Source of the DNA: a virus
DNA length: 64,000 nt
Virus record (IMG/VR): IMGVR_UViG_3300035180_002599
Location: 29,310-93,309 of that record
Reading direction: 5' to 3' (one strand)
Shown here piece by piece: positions 15,536 to 24,636 of this stretch. The position numbers and the translations under genes were made by a program. The notes under the pieces were generated by a model. It searched no databases and was not told the origin of the DNA. It saw only the letters and a list, made by a program, of their open reading frames with translations. Numbering within the stretch: the stretch's first letter is position 1; every line of letters starts with the position of its first letter.

Positions 15536-16652
15536 TTTAACTTTTTCTGGAAAACAAATTATCTTAGGGGATTGTCATTTCGGAAAAGGGAAATTTTCTC
15601 AAGCGTTATTTGAATCTCAAATGGATTTTTTTGAAAAACAATTATTTCCATATATGAAAGCTAATAATATTGATACCATAATCCAATTAGGTGACTTTTT
15701 TGATAACAGAAAAAATATGGATATCAATTTTTTCAATCAGTTAGTTGATAGATTTTTTAATAAAATGAAGTCGGAAAATTTTAAAATGATAGAGATCTTG
15801 GGCAATCATGATATTTATTTTAAAAATACCCGAGATGTCAATATGATTAAAATGTTGGAAATGATGTTTCCAAGTAATCTTAGAGTAATATCTGAGAGAG
15901 AATATGCTTATATTAATGAGAAAAAATGTTATTTTGTTCCTTGGATATTAGATCATGAGACTTTGAAAGCTTCTGAGCTAAAAGGAGTTGAATATCTGTT
16001 TGGTCATTTTGAGATTAAAAACTTTCAAATGACCAAAGGACATTTTGATGAACATTCTACATTAACTCAAGATTTTTTTAAGAAATCAAAAATTAAAAGA
16101 GTATTTAGCGGACATTATCATCTAGTAGATCATAAAGCAAACATTTCATATGTAGGTACACCATTTCCTTTAGATTGGGGAGATTTTGATGACTTTAAAT
16201 TCTTTTATGTCATAGATACCGAAAATGAAACTTTAGATCGTATTTACAATGAAGAATCTAAAAAATATGTAAAAATAAAATATAATTCAGATTGTAAAGA
16301 TGGATGTATTGAGATACATGGGTTAGAACCTGAAAGAGGTTTTTATTCAAAGGTTGATGATATTAATACTTCAGAATTGAAAAAACATTATCTAAAAGCA
16401 TATATTAATAAAAAAGATGAAACTAAATATCATGAAGAGGTTATGTTTTTGCTTAGAGAAAAAGGTTGTGAATTTACAGTAACGGATAATCAAGAAATAA
16501 GTAACCTTATAGGAACTGATTACATAGCTGAAGAACATCTTGAAGATCATTCAAGCACTAAAGAAATTATTTTGAAAACTATTAAATCAGAAGCACCTGA
16601 ATTGCTTGAATTAGTTAATGAATTATTGAATGAAATTGTAATAGAAGATTAA
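15528..16652 (+). CDS. 47: Recombination nuclease subunit gp47 (Mre11/SbcD-like)
   Basis: A calcineurin-like phosphoesterase that pairs with gp46 to resect DNA ends during recombination-dependent replication. All metal-site motifs are in order: GDCHFGKG near residue 15, QLGDFFDNR, ILGNHD, FGHFE and FSGHYH. ATG 15528 with AAAAGGA upstream was chosen over ATG 15522 and the longer frame from 15453, which overlaps gene 55 deeply. Gene 46 follows after eight bases. Confidence 0.92.
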   Translation: MIDLTFSGKQIILGDCHFGKGKFSQALFESQMDFFEKQLFPYMKANNIDTIIQLGDFFDNRKNMDINFFNQLVDRFFNKMKSENFKMIEILGNHDIYFKNTRDVNMIKMLEMMFPSNLRVISEREYAYINEKKCYFVPWILDHETLKASELKGVEYLFGHFEIKNFQMTKGHFDEHSTLTQDFFKKSKIKRVFSGHYHLVDHKANISYVGTPFPLDWGDFDDFKFFYVIDTENETLDRIYNEESKKYVKIKYNSDCKDGCIEIHGLEPERGFYSKVDDINTSELKKHYLKAYINKKDETKYHEEVMFLLREKGCEFTVTDNQEISNLIGTDYIAEEHLEDHSSTKEIILKTIKSEAPELLELVNELLNEIVIED

Positions 16653-16660
16653 GGAGTTTA

Positions 16661-18400
16661 ATGTTTATTAGGTTTAAACGATTAGCATTTAAAAATGTGT
16701 TATCTTATGGTAACATAATGTCCGAATTTAATTTTAAAACGGGAATAGATATAATAACGGCATCTAATGGAAATGGAAAATCTTCCATTATAGATGCATT
16801 GACTTATAATTTATTTGGAAAACCTTATAGAAAAATAAAATTGGGAAATCTAATCAATAACAAAAATGGAAAAGAGCTTTACACAGAGCTAGAATTTGAT
16901 GTAGATGATATTTCATACAAAATAGTAAGAGGTATGCGCCCTAACATTTTTGAAATAAGTACGTTTATAGACGGTGAATATAAATTAATAAATCAAGACA
17001 GTACATCTAAAGATTATCAAAATATATTAGAGAATGAGATTTTGATGATTAATGAAACTGTATTTAGACAACTTATTGTTTTGGGTGCTAATGTTAGTAA
17101 CTCTAGAAATTTTATGGATTTAAATCCTACAGAAAAAGAAGAAGTATTTCAAGTAGTAACTGATACATCATTATTTAAACATCTGAATGATATTATAAAA
17201 AGCAAAAGAAATGAATTAAAAACAATACTTACTGAGCACAATTATCAATTTGATATCTTATCTAGCACTATAGAATCTGAAAGACAAACTGTAGTATCCA
17301 TGCAAAAACAAAACGCTTTTTTACAACAAAACAAAGACAACCGTATAAACGAAATGAAAAAATTCATTGAAGAGGGTAAACTTAAGCTTTTGGATTATGA
17401 TAAAGCTATTGAAAAACTAAAAGAGTTAAAATCCAAGTATGATGATTACATGTCCGATTTAGAGTTAGTAAAAACCGATATTAAAAATCTTAAAGATGAA
17501 TCCGCGTTAGTAACTGGTAAAAAAATAGCTTTTGAACATATGAAAGAAGCTAGTATAATTTGTGACAGATGTGAGCATGAAATTCTTCCAGAAGGATATG
17601 ATGATGTAGAATATCAAGAGGCTTTAAAAAGATTAGATATAATTAATGAGTCGTTGAAGAAAAAACAAGAAGTTTATGTTTCATTGATTGAAAAAACAGA
17701 TTCTTTGAAAGAGAAATTATTAAACAGCAAACGAATTACTCAAAATAGATCTGAGTTAATATCTTCTTTAGAAAAAAAAGAAAATGAATTAAAAGATATA
17801 GAAACTTGGGAAATTGTAGAGATTGATACTTCTTCTATAGAGGCTAAAGAGAAAGAACTAACAAAAGTCAAATCCATTATATCTGATGCAGAAAATAAAC
17901 ACGCTGCCTTAAATCAATTGATGAAGTTAATTGGTGGAGACAATTTGAAAGGATATATTTTATCTAAGCAAATTCCATTATTGAACAAATACATTAATGG
18001 TTTCATTGAGAAATTTAGTGATTTTAATTTCAATTTTGTAATAGATAACAATTTTAAAGAACAATTTATTTCTCGTAATGAATCCCAAGAGTTTCATTCT
18101 TTCTCAAATGGACAAAAACAAAGATTTACTTTTGCTATTTTGTTTGCTTTTCTAAAACTTATTGAAGAACGATCTGGTGTTAGTACGAATTTATTAGCTA
18201 TGGATGAAATTTTGGATTCTAGTGCAGATAGCTCTGGAAGATCTGAATTGCTTGATATTTTGTATAATAATTTCTCAGATAAAAAGAATATCATTATAAT
18301 ATCACATCAACCAGAAATACGCGAAAGAACAGAAATCATAAATAGAACCTTTGAAGTTCACAATAATGGTTTTTCAAAGTTGGTTGAAGTAACTTCTTAA
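16661..18400 (+). CDS. 46: Recombination nuclease subunit gp46 (Rad50/SbcC-like)
   Basis: ATPase partner of gp47. Walker A SNGNGKSS is at residues 35-42, a long coiled coil spans ~170-440 and is broken by the zinc hook CDRCEHE near residue 300, the ABC signature FSNGQKQR is near 484 and Walker B LLAMDEILDSS near 512. The length of 579 is close to T4 gp46 (560). Confidence 0.94.
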   Translation: MFIRFKRLAFKNVLSYGNIMSEFNFKTGIDIITASNGNGKSSIIDALTYNLFGKPYRKIKLGNLINNKNGKELYTELEFDVDDISYKIVRGMRPNIFEISTFIDGEYKLINQDSTSKDYQNILENEILMINETVFRQLIVLGANVSNSRNFMDLNPTEKEEVFQVVTDTSLFKHLNDIIKSKRNELKTILTEHNYQFDILSSTIESERQTVVSMQKQNAFLQQNKDNRINEMKKFIEEGKLKLLDYDKAIEKLKELKSKYDDYMSDLELVKTDIKNLKDESALVTGKKIAFEHMKEASIICDRCEHEILPEGYDDVEYQEALKRLDIINESLKKKQEVYVSLIEKTDSLKEKLLNSKRITQNRSELISSLEKKENELKDIETWEIVEIDTSSIEAKEKELTKVKSIISDAENKHAALNQLMKLIGGDNLKGYILSKQIPLLNKYINGFIEKFSDFNFNFVIDNNFKEQFISRNESQEFHSFSNGQKQRFTFAILFAFLKLIEERSGVSTNLLAMDEILDSSADSSGRSELLDILYNNFSDKKNIIIISHQPEIRERTEIINRTFEVHNNGFSKLVEVTS

Positions 18401-18420
18401 TAAGTTTATAAGATTAATTA

Positions 18421-18429
18421 TGATATAAT
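18421..18429 (+). promoter_or_regulatory. Extended -10 promoter TGATATAAT
   Basis: TGATATAAT 20 bases before the gp33-like gene; the upstream sequence has TATAAG instead of TTTAAG. Confidence 0.55.
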
Positions 18430-18449
18430 AAAACAATTAAAGGAACTGC

Positions 18450-18710
18450 ATGAAGAAGATTAACCCCTCTAATGATAGTACCTCATTGCTTAATGATATA
18501 TGGCGCCTGAAAGAAGAATTGAATGATCCTAATTTGTCAATGTTGGACATCATAACAGAATATATTGAAAGACACAATTTAGACCCAGATGATATTGGGG
18601 AAATTTTAGCACAAAATAAAAACTTTGTAAAAATATTAGAAAATGAATTGATAAAAGCTAAAGTTTTTAAATCAAAAAAAGAAATAAATTCTTTTGATTG
18701 TTGGGAGTAA
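18450..18710 (+). CDS. 33: Probable late-transcription coactivator gp33
   Basis: T4 gp33 bridges RNA polymerase and the sliding clamp to activate late promoters. This 86-residue protein shares its core pattern: LSMLDIITEYIERHNLDPDDI followed by VKILENELIKAKVF, parallel to T4 SYLEATTAFLEENSIPETQF and IEKIQSEAIDENLL. The C-terminus SFDCWE is hydrophobic and acidic like the clamp-binding end of gp33 (TLDFLL). Similarity is short, but the neighbours (55, 47, 46, 44) fit. Confidence 0.6.
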   Translation: MKKINPSNDSTSLLNDIWRLKEELNDPNLSMLDIITEYIERHNLDPDDIGEILAQNKNFVKILENELIKAKVFKSKKEINSFDCWE

Positions 18711-18713
18711 ATT

Positions 18714-19283
18714 ATGCTTCATTATAATAATCAATATGATATAGCTAATGGAATATTTTTGACATTTGATAAGAATTTAGCTAATAGAAAAATGACTTCT
18801 AATCACTCTATTCAAGTAAGAGAAAAAACAAAAAGCTCATTTCCTTATATGAAATATAGTGACTGGACCAAAGAGCGATTTGCTATTTCTATTATTTACT
18901 TGATGTATAAGAAAAAACCTCCATCTTTTAAAAACTTAATACAAATGCTTTATGATTTAGATGAAAAAGAAGTTAAAAAATTCAAAGCTGAAATTATAAA
19001 TTATGAAGTACTTGTTTCTAGAGATGTTGAATTTTTAGTACAAAAGTATGGATCCAAACCTTCAGAAGAAGATATGTTTTTTGAATATTCTTTAGGAAAC
19101 ATTAAATTTTACACATTATGGTTTTATTTGAAAAAAATAAATGCTGATATAGATAATATTATGAATTCTCGTATAAAAGGAGTCATCATAAGAAGAATCA
19201 AAACTTTATTGTTATTTGTTTCATTCAGCGAAGAGAAGCTTAAAAAAATTGATATTTTATTAAAAGAGAGGTTAGACATTTGA
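18714..19283 (+). CDS. Possible clamp-loader small subunit (gp62 position)
   Basis: A 189-residue helical, lysine-rich protein whose end overlaps the clamp-loader gene 44 by four bases. T4 gp62 has nearly the same length (187) and is the obligate partner of gp44, but I see no convincing sequence match, so the name rests on size and position only. Confidence 0.4.
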   Translation: MLHYNNQYDIANGIFLTFDKNLANRKMTSNHSIQVREKTKSSFPYMKYSDWTKERFAISIIYLMYKKKPPSFKNLIQMLYDLDEKEVKKFKAEIINYEVLVSRDVEFLVQKYGSKPSEEDMFFEYSLGNIKFYTLWFYLKKINADIDNIMNSRIKGVIIRRIKTLLLFVSFSEEKLKKIDILLKERLDI

Positions 19284-20266
19284 AAAAAATTGACACGAAA
19301 CATTATCTATGGGCGGAGAAATATAGACCTCAATTGGTTGAAGATATTATTATGCCAGATAGTGTTAAAAAACAAATGATGACTTGGGTTAAAACGGGTC
19401 AAATTCCAAATATAGGATTGTTTGGTTCTGTTCCTGGAACGGGAAAATCAACATTTGCTAATGTAATTCTTAAAGAATTAGATGCGGATTTTCTTTGGAT
19501 TAACGCTTCAGCGGATGGTGGTATTGATAAAATGCGAACGGAAATTCCTAAGTTTGCACAAAGCGTTTCCATAAATGGACGTCCTAAGATAGTTGTATTG
19601 GATGAAGCAGATAACCTTACAGCGGTTACAAACGGTGCTCAATTTGCTATCCGTGGTATTATAGAAAAGTATGCATCCAATTGTCGTTTCATGTTAACTG
19701 GAAACTATAAAGAACGTATCATTGAACCTATTTTAAATCGTTTGGTTAATTTTGATTTGGATGAACTTGCACAAGTTTACAAACAAGAAAATGCTAAAGA
19801 AATTTTCCGAAGATTAAAATTCATTTTAGATAATGAAGGTGTAAAATATGATTCAAAAGCTTTAGGTCCTATTATTACAGCATCATACCCGAGCATTCGT
19901 GAAATGACGGTAACTTTACAGAAATTGACTGTAGAAAATGATGATGGTGAACTTGAATTGCTTACAAATGATAAAGTATTTGAAAGCTCTCAATTAATGC
20001 GTAAATTTTGTGATACTTTAGTACAAAAAGATTTCTTTGAAGCTAGAAAAATAATCACAGAGCTTGCAGATCATGATGCCGTTTATTCATACCTTTGGAA
20101 ACATATAGAAACTTATGTAGAAGAATCCAGTATCCCACAATTTGTTTTGATTTTGGCTAATTTTCAAGATCAATCTTTGCGAGCTCGTGACAAGTCGGTC
20201 ACTTTAGCAGCGTTTGTAGCAACCGTTATCATGACAGCTAACATTAAATTAATAACCAAGGAATAA
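19280..20266 (+). CDS. 44: Sliding-clamp loader ATPase gp44
   Basis: An AAA+ protein of the RFC type that opens and loads the sliding clamp. The N-terminus WAEKYRPQLVEDIIMPD is the RFC box, Walker A GSVPGTGKST is at 49-58, Walker B VVLDEAD at 105-111, and an NRLVNFDL sensor region follows. The length of 328 equals that of the T4 protein (319) within a few residues. It starts within the stop of the upstream candidate gp62 gene. Confidence 0.94.
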   Translation: MKKIDTKHYLWAEKYRPQLVEDIIMPDSVKKQMMTWVKTGQIPNIGLFGSVPGTGKSTFANVILKELDADFLWINASADGGIDKMRTEIPKFAQSVSINGRPKIVVLDEADNLTAVTNGAQFAIRGIIEKYASNCRFMLTGNYKERIIEPILNRLVNFDLDELAQVYKQENAKEIFRRLKFILDNEGVKYDSKALGPIITASYPSIREMTVTLQKLTVENDDGELELLTNDKVFESSQLMRKFCDTLVQKDFFEARKIITELADHDAVYSYLWKHIETYVEESSIPQFVLILANFQDQSLRARDKSVTLAAFVATVIMTANIKLITKE

Positions 20267-20267
20267 A

Positions 20268-20666
20268 GTGACACCATCAGAATATATTAAATTAGTTTTA
20301 AAAACAGAAAGTACAAAAGATCCAGTCAAATCAGAATATGGTGTTAATTCCCGTATTCTTCATGCATGTATGGGAACGGTTACAGAATCCGCAGAATTAA
20401 TAGATGCTTGTAAAAAGTCTATGTTTTATGGAAAGACTTTAGATAAAGTAAATTTAGCAGAAGAAGCTGGTGATATTTTATGGTATATAGCTGTATTATG
20501 TGATGAGCTTAATATTACGTTTGAAGAATTATTTGAGGTGAATATTAATAAATTGAAAAAACGTTACGGTGACAAATTCAGTGATGAAAAAGCAGAAAAC
20601 CGTGATATTGACTCCGAAAGAAAAATTCTAGAAGATGGACATTCATCTTTAATAAAAGGCTCATAA
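20268..20666 (+). CDS. MazG-like nucleotide pyrophosphohydrolase
   Basis: A 132-residue all-alpha NTP pyrophosphatase with the metal-binding pattern TESAELIDACKK and LAEEAGDILWYIAVLCDEL (EExxE...ExxD). Such enzymes cleave NTPs, dNTPs or alarmones to monophosphates; a role in ppGpp control or dNTP clean-up is possible. The start is GTG 20268, one base after the gene 44 stop; the end overlaps the next ATG. Confidence 0.85.
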   Translation: MTPSEYIKLVLKTESTKDPVKSEYGVNSRILHACMGTVTESAELIDACKKSMFYGKTLDKVNLAEEAGDILWYIAVLCDELNITFEELFEVNINKLKKRYGDKFSDEKAENRDIDSERKILEDGHSSLIKGS

Positions 20667-21517
20667 TGAAAAAAGTTAAAAACGATTTCTTCCCAATTGT
20701 TTCACCAAAACCAGATGACAACATGAAAAATAATGAACATCATACATTGTTCATTAAACAAGAAGAAGGTGAATCTGTAAAGATTTCTCCTGATTATAAA
20801 AGATTCATTATGTATCTAACTGATTTTGCTGAAGATTCACGAGGACTACATGAAACTTATAATGTTCTAAGAGAAGCCGGAGATGATGATATATTAGAGA
20901 TTAGAATAAGCTCTCATGGCGGTTTTATCAAAGAAGGACAAATTTTACACAATATTATAACAGAAATATTTGATGGCAGATGTGTAACTGTATTGGATCC
21001 TATGGGGTATTCAATGGGTGCGCTTGCATTTTGTATGGGAGATTATCGTTTAGTATATGAATCTTCAGAAATTATGTTCCATAATTACAGCACCGGGTTG
21101 TGGGGTAAAGGTAATGAAATTTTAGCTCATATGAAACATACAGATAAAAGTATTAAAGACTTTTTTGATTCTGTAGTAATTGGTTTGACTGATGCAGAAA
21201 AAGAAACGTTGTATGCTGGCGGAGATTTTTGGTTTAATGCTAAAGAGATGTGTCAACGAGGTATAGCAACTTCAGTTTCTGTAGGGCCACATGTATTTGA
21301 TGCTGAAGATTATCTTGAATTGTTGAAGCGTATGGGAAAAGAAGCTAAAGCAAAAGGTATCAAAAAACGTATTAAAACTTTGCGAGAAGCTCAAAAGATT
21401 TATGAAATTGATGTGGTTACTCCATTCATTGAAGAAAAAATGAAAGAAGAAGCAGAAGCATCAAAAGAATCAGAAGAAGTTAATAAAAAAGAAACAAAAA
21501 AAGGAAAAACAAAATGA
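20666..21517 (+). CDS. ClpP-like serine protease
   Basis: The central 180 residues have the ClpP/crotonase protease pattern: ISSHGGFIKEG as the oxyanion strand, nucleophile serine in MGYSMGALAF (about residue 114), histidine in IMFHNYSTG (about 138) and aspartate in GGDFWFNAKEM (about 187). The C-terminal 60 residues are a charged tail (KESEEVNKKETKKGK) not found in ClpP. It may be a peptidase working with the host Clp ATPase or a phage-specific processing enzyme; the prohead protease in T4-like phages is a different family. The stop overlaps the next gene by four bases. Confidence 0.75.
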   Translation: MKKVKNDFFPIVSPKPDDNMKNNEHHTLFIKQEEGESVKISPDYKRFIMYLTDFAEDSRGLHETYNVLREAGDDDILEIRISSHGGFIKEGQILHNIITEIFDGRCVTVLDPMGYSMGALAFCMGDYRLVYESSEIMFHNYSTGLWGKGNEILAHMKHTDKSIKDFFDSVVIGLTDAEKETLYAGGDFWFNAKEMCQRGIATSVSVGPHVFDAEDYLELLKRMGKEAKAKGIKKRIKTLREAQKIYEIDVVTPFIEEKMKEEAEASKESEEVNKKETKKGKTK

Positions 21518-22113
21518 GTATTATAGAACCAGAATCAATTACACCAGAACCAGTACAAATTATTTGTATTCTTGACCGTTCTGGGTCAATGTCATCTTTA
21601 GTGTCCGATGTTATCGGATCTTACAACACGTTTATTGAGAAACAAAAATCTGAACCGGGTGAAGCTGAAGTAACTCTTGTTTTGTTTGATACTCAGTATG
21701 AAGAAGTTTACAGCAAAGTTAATGTTAAAGAAGTTCCTTTGTTGGATAACAAAACTTATTTTGCTAGAGGAGGTACGGCACTATTAGATGCCGTTGGTAG
21801 AGCTATTTCTTCTTGTAATGCAGAAGATGCTATTGTGTTGATTCAAACAGATGGTGAAGAAAACTCTAGCAGAGAGTTCACTAAAGAAAAATTAAAAGAA
21901 CTGATTTCCAAAAAAGAAAAAGCCGGCTGGGATTTCATTTTCTTAGGCGCTAATATTGATGCCTTTTCTACAGGGGCTTCATTTGGATTGTCCCCTTCAA
22001 AATCTGTTCAATATACGGCAAATTCAGCTGGTATTGACCAAGCATTCATGGCTATGAGTACTGGTACCGCAAATTACAGAGCTAGTAAGCTTGGTAAATT
22101 TAACATATCTTAA
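21514..22113 (+). CDS. VWA-domain protein
   Basis: A von Willebrand factor A domain with a complete metal-ion-dependent adhesion site: DRSGSMS near residue 20, TALLDA near 90 and QTDGEENS near 110. No signal peptide is present, so it acts in the cytoplasm or virion. In phage and bacterial operons such domains often accompany ter genes and ATPases; here it overlaps the protease gene, suggesting joint action. Confidence 0.85.
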   Translation: MSIIEPESITPEPVQIICILDRSGSMSSLVSDVIGSYNTFIEKQKSEPGEAEVTLVLFDTQYEEVYSKVNVKEVPLLDNKTYFARGGTALLDAVGRAISSCNAEDAIVLIQTDGEENSSREFTKEKLKELISKKEKAGWDFIFLGANIDAFSTGASFGLSPSKSVQYTANSAGIDQAFMAMSTGTANYRASKLGKFNIS

Positions 22114-22129
22114 TCAAAGATATGTTAAA
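22099..22129 (+). terminator. Terminator-like hairpin at VWA stop
   Basis: Perfect 13-bp stem TTTAACATATCTT / AAGATATGTTAAA with a 5-base loop. It spans the VWA stop codon; the tail is A/T-rich rather than a pure U-tract, so it may be a weak terminator or protect the mRNA end. Confidence 0.55.
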
Positions 22130-22147
22130 ATATTAAAAAGGTAATAT

Positions 22148-22747
22148 ATGATAATAAGAAAATTATTTAAATTTGAAGGTGCTCATATTGTTAGAAATTG
22201 TTCATCTGATAGATGTAAGAGATCTTTACATGGTCATAGCTATGTAGTAGAATGTTTTTTCTCTTCTAAAGGATTAGATCAAGGACAAATGGTCATGGAT
22301 TTTGGTTTAATGAAAGGTACTGTAAAAGATCTAATTGATTCATTTGACCACGCTTATAGTATGTGGAATAAAGAATCTGAGGATTTTAAAAATTTCATTT
22401 ATGAAAATTCAGCTAGATGGATTTCAATGCCAGTTTCTCCTAGTGCAGAAGCTTATTCTTTAATGTTATTTTATATCATTGATAAAATTGTAAAAGCTAC
22501 AGAATTCAATAACGGTGAAAAAGAAGTAGAGCTGGTTTCGGTTAGAGTACATGAGACAACCACTGGATATGCAGAATCGTTTAGAGCTGATTTAGAATAT
22601 TTCCCATTTAATTTGATGGATATAACATTTAGTGAGCAAATAAAATCAGAATGGCACGATCCGGAAATGTATGATAAATTGATTCAATATAATCAACGAC
22701 CTATGAAAAAACCGTTTGTCAACCCTATAGTTGTTCAGCAAGTTTAA
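22148..22747 (+). CDS. queD: 6-carboxy-tetrahydropterin synthase QueD
   Basis: Makes 6-carboxytetrahydropterin, the second step towards preQ0. The N-terminal FKFEGAHIV, the zinc motif LHGHSYVVE, catalytic region MVMDFGLMKGTVKDLID, FDHAYS and C-terminal VRVHETTTGYAES are all present. It is longer (199 residues) than bacterial QueD (about 120), with an insert at residues 85-125 and a C-terminal extension. It is separated by 38 kb from queC/queE/dpdA but belongs to the same pathway. Confidence 0.9.
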   Translation: MIIRKLFKFEGAHIVRNCSSDRCKRSLHGHSYVVECFFSSKGLDQGQMVMDFGLMKGTVKDLIDSFDHAYSMWNKESEDFKNFIYENSARWISMPVSPSAEAYSLMLFYIIDKIVKATEFNNGEKEVELVSVRVHETTTGYAESFRADLEYFPFNLMDITFSEQIKSEWHDPEMYDKLIQYNQRPMKKPFVNPIVVQQV

Positions 22748-23040
22748 TGAAAGTATCCGAGTTTGAAACCATTTTTGCTAAGGAGTTATCCTTAGCAATG
22801 TCCCATATCTTGGGGTATGATGTTAAAATCACTGCGTTTCATGATACTAATCATTATGAAGATATGATAATTATTCAATTGTATTGTCCAAATCAATTTA
22901 AAGCAATTGACGGTACAGTAAAAGAGTTTAAAAATTTTGCTATTTCTCATAAAATTAAAGAGTTAAAATGGGAAGATTGTTATAATCATACCCAATGGTG
23001 TTTAAATTTTCTGGACATATATCCAGAAATTTTGTTATAA
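22747..23040 (+). CDS. Hypothetical protein, 97 aa
   Basis: Soluble protein starting MKVSEFE, with mixed charge and several histidines. No recognised family. The ATG overlaps the QueD stop (TAATG). Confidence 0.55.
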   Translation: MKVSEFETIFAKELSLAMSHILGYDVKITAFHDTNHYEDMIIIQLYCPNQFKAIDGTVKEFKNFAISHKIKELKWEDCYNHTQWCLNFLDIYPEILL

Positions 23041-23092
23041 ATATTTTACAGGTTATCCTGAAAATAAAAAAATCGTTGAAAAAGGTAAAAAA

Positions 23093-24142
23093 ATGTCGTT
23101 GATTGATAAATTAAGAAAAAACTCTACTATTAAAGAAGCGTCGGTTCTAAGCGAATCTAAATTCTTCACAGAAAAAGAACAAATCCCTACAGATATTCCT
23201 ATGTTAAATGTTGCATTGGGTGGAAGTATTCAAGGTGGTCTAGGTGCGGGTTTGACCATGATTGCCGGTCCGTCTAAACACTTTAAATCAAATTTTGCAT
23301 TGAAAATGGTCAGCACTTTTTTAGCAAAGAAAAAAGATGGCGTTGTAATGTTTTATGATTCAGAGTTCGGCTCTCCTGATAGTTACTTCAAAAGTTTTGG
23401 CATTAATACAGATAATGTTTTGCATCTCCCTATTAAAAATGTAGAGGAATTGAAATTTGACATTGTGAAACAACTTGAAGAATTGGATAAAAAAGATAAT
23501 GTAATGATTCTAATTGACTCGATTGGGAATCTTGCAAGCAAAAAAGAAATTGATGATGCATTGAAAGAAAATGCGGCTGCGGATATGTCAAGAGCTAAAC
23601 AATTGAAATCTTTGTTCCGTATGGTAACTCCATATCTTACATTCAAAGATATTCCTATGATTGTTATTAATCATACTTATCAAGAGATTGGATTGTTTCC
23701 GAAACAAATAGTTGGCGGAGGTACTGGGTCTACTTATTCTGCAAATGCTGTTTGGATTGTTGGTCGTTCACAAGAAAAAACAGGTACTGAGATTACTGGA
23801 TGGAACTTCACTATCAATATTGAAAAATCACGGTTTGTTAAAGAAAAATCTAAAATTGAAATTAATGTTACTTATGATGGTGGTATTGATAAATTTTCAG
23901 GACTTTTGGATAATGCATTGGAAGGTGGATATGTAATTAAACCATCGAATGGATGGTATTCACGCGCGCATATTCCAGATGATAAAAAATTCCGAGAAAA
24001 AGATACTCATACTGATGATTTTTGGAACACTATTCTTAATGATACGAACTTTCCTTCATATCTTGAGAAAAAATATAAACTAGTTACGGATATAAGTTTT
24101 GATAACGTTTTGGTTGAAGAACCAGATGAAGATGACGTTTGA
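23093..24142 (+). CDS. uvsX: UvsX RecA-like recombinase
   Basis: Catalyses strand exchange in phage recombination and recombination-dependent replication. It has the UvsX type of Walker A, GPSKHFKS (residues 59-66), followed by VMFYDSEFGSP, Walker B VMILIDSIGNL and the DNA-binding loops with FRMVTPYL and VINHTYQEIG. Length 349 versus 391 in T4. A TATAAATA at 23036-23043 lies 50 bases upstream but overlaps the previous stop and may be chance. Confidence 0.94.
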   Translation: MSLIDKLRKNSTIKEASVLSESKFFTEKEQIPTDIPMLNVALGGSIQGGLGAGLTMIAGPSKHFKSNFALKMVSTFLAKKKDGVVMFYDSEFGSPDSYFKSFGINTDNVLHLPIKNVEELKFDIVKQLEELDKKDNVMILIDSIGNLASKKEIDDALKENAAADMSRAKQLKSLFRMVTPYLTFKDIPMIVINHTYQEIGLFPKQIVGGGTGSTYSANAVWIVGRSQEKTGTEITGWNFTINIEKSRFVKEKSKIEINVTYDGGIDKFSGLLDNALEGGYVIKPSNGWYSRAHIPDDKKFREKDTHTDDFWNTILNDTNFPSYLEKKYKLVTDISFDNVLVEEPDEDDV

Positions 24143-24611
24143 TTCTTTCATAAATCCTCTTGAAAAAAGAGGTACATATTCTGCAATAAAATTTTCTAAA
24201 GAATCCGTAGAAACGCTCATTAACAAAATAAATGATTTACAAATACCGAACCCAATAGATAAAGAAGATATTCATTGCACTTTAATATACAGCAGAAAAT
24301 ATTTACCTTATTATGAAGCTACCACTCCTATGAAATTTGAATTCCCTATTTCATGCGGGGATTTAGATTTATTTGGAGAAAATAGAAATATATTAGTTCT
24401 TAAATTGAATTCTAAGATATTGACGTTCAGACATAATGAAATAATGTCAGATTATTCGGGTGTTTATGACTACGATGAGTATATTCCTCATATAACTTTA
24501 TCTTATGATGTTGGAAACTTTGATATTTCTTCAATCAAAGCAGCATTCAAAAATATAAAATTAAAATCACAAATCGAATATTCAGAACCGCTAGATTTAT
24601 CTGATAAATAA
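24126..24611 (+). CDS. acb1: Acb1-like anti-CBASS 2H phosphodiesterase
   Basis: A 2H phosphoesterase with both catalytic tetrads, HCTL (H50, T52) and HITL (H122, T124), in IHCTLIYSRKYLPYY and YIPHITLSYDVG. These contexts match T4 Acb1 (gp57B), which cleaves cyclic di- and trinucleotides and so blocks CBASS immunity. T4 gene 57B is the known counterpart; other 2H enzymes act on tRNA-splicing products, so function is inferred. ATG 24126 was chosen because GAAGA lies five bases upstream; ATG 24132 is possible. It overlaps uvsX by 17 bases. Confidence 0.72.
   Translation: MKMTFDSFINPLEKRGTYSAIKFSKESVETLINKINDLQIPNPIDKEDIHCTLIYSRKYLPYYEATTPMKFEFPISCGDLDLFGENRNILVLKLNSKILTFRHNEIMSDYSGVYDYDEYIPHITLSYDVGNFDISSIKAAFKNIKLKSQIEYSEPLDLSDK
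24603..24610 (+). promoter_or_regulatory. Candidate late promoter GATAAATA
   Basis: TGATAAATA at the acb1 stop, 26 bases before the KFS-type gene at 24637. Confidence 0.5.
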
Positions 24612-24636
24612 GATTAGATAAACAATCGAGGTAAAT

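Noticed and set aside
23036-23043. TATAAATA as late promoter of uvsX
   Set aside because: It overlaps a stop codon and uvsX is expected to be early or middle; kept only as a note in the gene entry.
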